Of a stretch of 15,773 nucleotides of DNA, positions 14,778-15,773 are shown piece after piece; the first letter of the stretch is position 1; every line of letters starts with the position of its first letter. The stretch covers positions 1 through 15,773 of the forward strand of contig DATCGY010000048.1 of assembly GCA_036508635.1 (NCBI GenBank), read 5' to 3'. Source of the stretch: FEN-727 sp036508635. Its GTDB lineage: Bacteria; Actinomycetota; Geothermincolia; Fen-727; Anoxymicrobiaceae. Below the pieces are notes generated by a model. The model had not been told where the DNA came from. It worked only from the letters and a program-made list of their open reading frames with translations, and searched no databases. Made by a program: the position numbers and the translations under genes.

Positions 14778-14798
14778 ATTCGGCCTATATTCGGCCTA
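14778..14798. repeat. Tandem 10-base direct repeat, possible integrase arm sites
   Basis: ATTCGGCCTA occurs at 14778-14787 and again at 14789-14798, an 11-base period or about one helical turn. It lies between the tRNA and the integrase stop codon, where arm-type integrase or excisionase sites of an attachment site are expected. That function is an inference from position. Confidence 0.45.
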
Positions 14799-14866
14799 GC
14801 ATTTACCCAGTTTGAAGGCGAATTCAATTGGTGCCCATGGCTCGTCGGGGGTTGTGACGGAGGGTA

Positions 14867-15773
14867 CTACCGCGATTTCTTTTCCGAAATAGAGGTAACT
14901 TTACCGCTTATCAGAGCATCAAAACGGGTTACTGATTCTCCACCGCTTTCGGGGATAAGATGCGAGTATGTGTTCAGGGTCAGAGTAGCCGTACTATGGC
15001 CCAACGAGTTCTGCAGGAACTTGATGCTGCAACCACTGGCAATCATGTTTGAGGCGTAGAAATGACGGAGGGAATTCAAGGAAACATGGCGGACGCCTGC
15101 GTCCTCTAGTGCTGAATTGAAATCACGCCTTACATTGCTTGGGTCCAGCGGCGCCGTCCCGTCGTGGGAAAAAACAACGCCCTCGGGTGTGGACCCATCG
15201 CAAACTGCCTGATACTCCCGCAGAATCGCAGCCAGTGTCTGTGATATGGGCACGGCACGCCTGGAGGACTTTGTCTTCGGGGTGCTCCAACCGTAACGTC
15301 CGTACGCTCGTTCCACCCGAATGCATTGATTCTCAAAATCGATGTCTCGCCACTTGAGTCCGAGTCCCTCGCCGAGCCTTAGGCCGCTGAAAGCCAGAAC
15401 AGAGAACAGGGTTTTGTCGGGTTCCTGCGAAGCGTCAAGGACCCGGCTGACTTCGTCAAGTGACAAGATGTCCAACTCGACTTGCTGGAATGCTGGAGGG
15501 ACCATTATGCCGCGGCAAGGCGAGCGGTCAATTATGTCCGTGTCGACTGCGTTGTTCACGCAGTTACGGAAGTATCGGTAGGCTTTGTTGACACTTGAAG
15601 GCGAGAGCCCCTTGTCAGAAAGTGAGTTAACCCAAGTCTGCACATCTCCAGGCGTGATGCGAGACAGTGACTTATCGCCTAGAGTTGGCAGAATATGCAG
15701 GCGAAAGGTGAGCTCATAGTCAGTTAAGGTACCGGGCTTAACATTCTTGGACTTGGACTTAATCCACTGAAGA
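14867..15773 (-). CDS. Tyrosine recombinase/integrase, 5' end cut by window edge
   Basis: The frame stays open from the TAG at 14867 to the window edge, giving at least 301 residues, so the GTG at 15643 is probably not the true start. The visible N-terminal part (VKPGTLTDYELTFRLHILP, then GDKSLSRITPGDV) is a SAM-like core-binding domain. The catalytic domain has the first arginine in SGLRLGEGL, a lysine in TPKTKSSRR, LRHFYAS with the second arginine, LGHSTATLTL with its histidine, and the nucleophile tyrosine in NTYSHL. Where most family members have HxxR, this one reads NSLR (Asn codon at 15074-15076). The C-terminal tail is about 32 residues. It should catalyse insertion and excision of the element at the adjacent tRNA-Gly. 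The first residues, including any arm-binding domain, lie outside the window. Confidence 0.93.
   Translation of the reverse strand, partial: LQWIKSKSKNVKPGTLTDYELTFRLHILPTLGDKSLSRITPGDVQTWVNSLSDKGLSPSSVNKAYRYFRNCVNNAVDTDIIDRSPCRGIMVPPAFQQVELDILSLDEVSRVLDASQEPDKTLFSVLAFSGLRLGEGLGLKWRDIDFENQCIRVERAYGRYGWSTPKTKSSRRAVPISQTLAAILREYQAVCDGSTPEGVVFSHDGTAPLDPSNVRRDFNSALEDAGVRHVSLNSLRHFYASNMIASGCSIKFLQNSLGHSTATLTLNTYSHLIPESGGESVTRFDALISGKVTSISEKKSR

Larger units (their letters stand above)
14706..15773. mobile_element. Left end of an integrative element inserted at tRNA-Gly (partial)
   Basis: A tyrosine integrase gene lies just 3' of an intact tRNA, reads towards it, and sits in DNA that is visibly more AT-rich than the rest of the window. 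This is the standard layout of genomic islands, prophages and ICEs at a tRNA 3' end. The attL core should lie inside the tRNA 3' half (roughly 14680-14705). The other end and the cargo are beyond the right edge, so the element type cannot be decided. Confidence 0.7.

Overview
The window reads as chromosomal DNA of a high-GC bacterium, probably an Actinomycetota lineage. The main pointers are a secreted protein built of modules that start WYLAEGST and carry a GFDT motif, a module type I associate with deep-branching and anaerobic Actinomycetota. GTG and TTG starts, GGAGG-type ribosome binding sites and a tRNA gene with an encoded CCA also fit. The class cannot be fixed from the sequence alone.

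Layout, left to right. Positions 1-1727 hold a short GC-rich palindrome and a secreted TIG-domain protein with four ~103-residue modules. Positions 1728-2819 hold a hairpin-rich leader followed by an unrecognised cytoplasmic protein made of nine 23-residue proline-punctuated repeats. Next on the plus strand are a PlsC-like acyltransferase, a tiny eight-cysteine DUF2769-like protein and a class V aminotransferase of the cysteine desulfurase type. That run ends at a bidirectional terminator shared with a minus-strand lipoprotein. A divergent promoter region then drives two phasin-like proteins. They converge on a minus-strand pair: a large membrane protein with an alkaline-phosphatase-fold ectodomain, and an SCP2-like protein joined to it by a TAATG overlap. 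A 393-base intergenic region with an operator-like palindrome precedes a secreted alpha/beta hydrolase. This converges on a cytoplasmic receiver-GAF-histidine kinase and its NarL-type response regulator, whose genes overlap by 13 bases. The window ends with a tRNA-Gly(CCC) gene that appears to be the insertion site of an integrative element, whose tyrosine integrase runs off the right edge.

Functional themes. Several genes touch lipid or membrane surfaces: the acyltransferase, phasin-like proteins, SCP2-like protein, lipoprotein and hydrolase. They lie in separate transcription units, so a single pathway is not shown. The cysteine-rich protein beside the cysteine desulfurase suggests sulfur or metal-cluster chemistry. 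The least explained items are the 23-residue repeat protein with its structured leader, and the large membrane protein whose phosphatase-fold domain seems to have lost most metal ligands.
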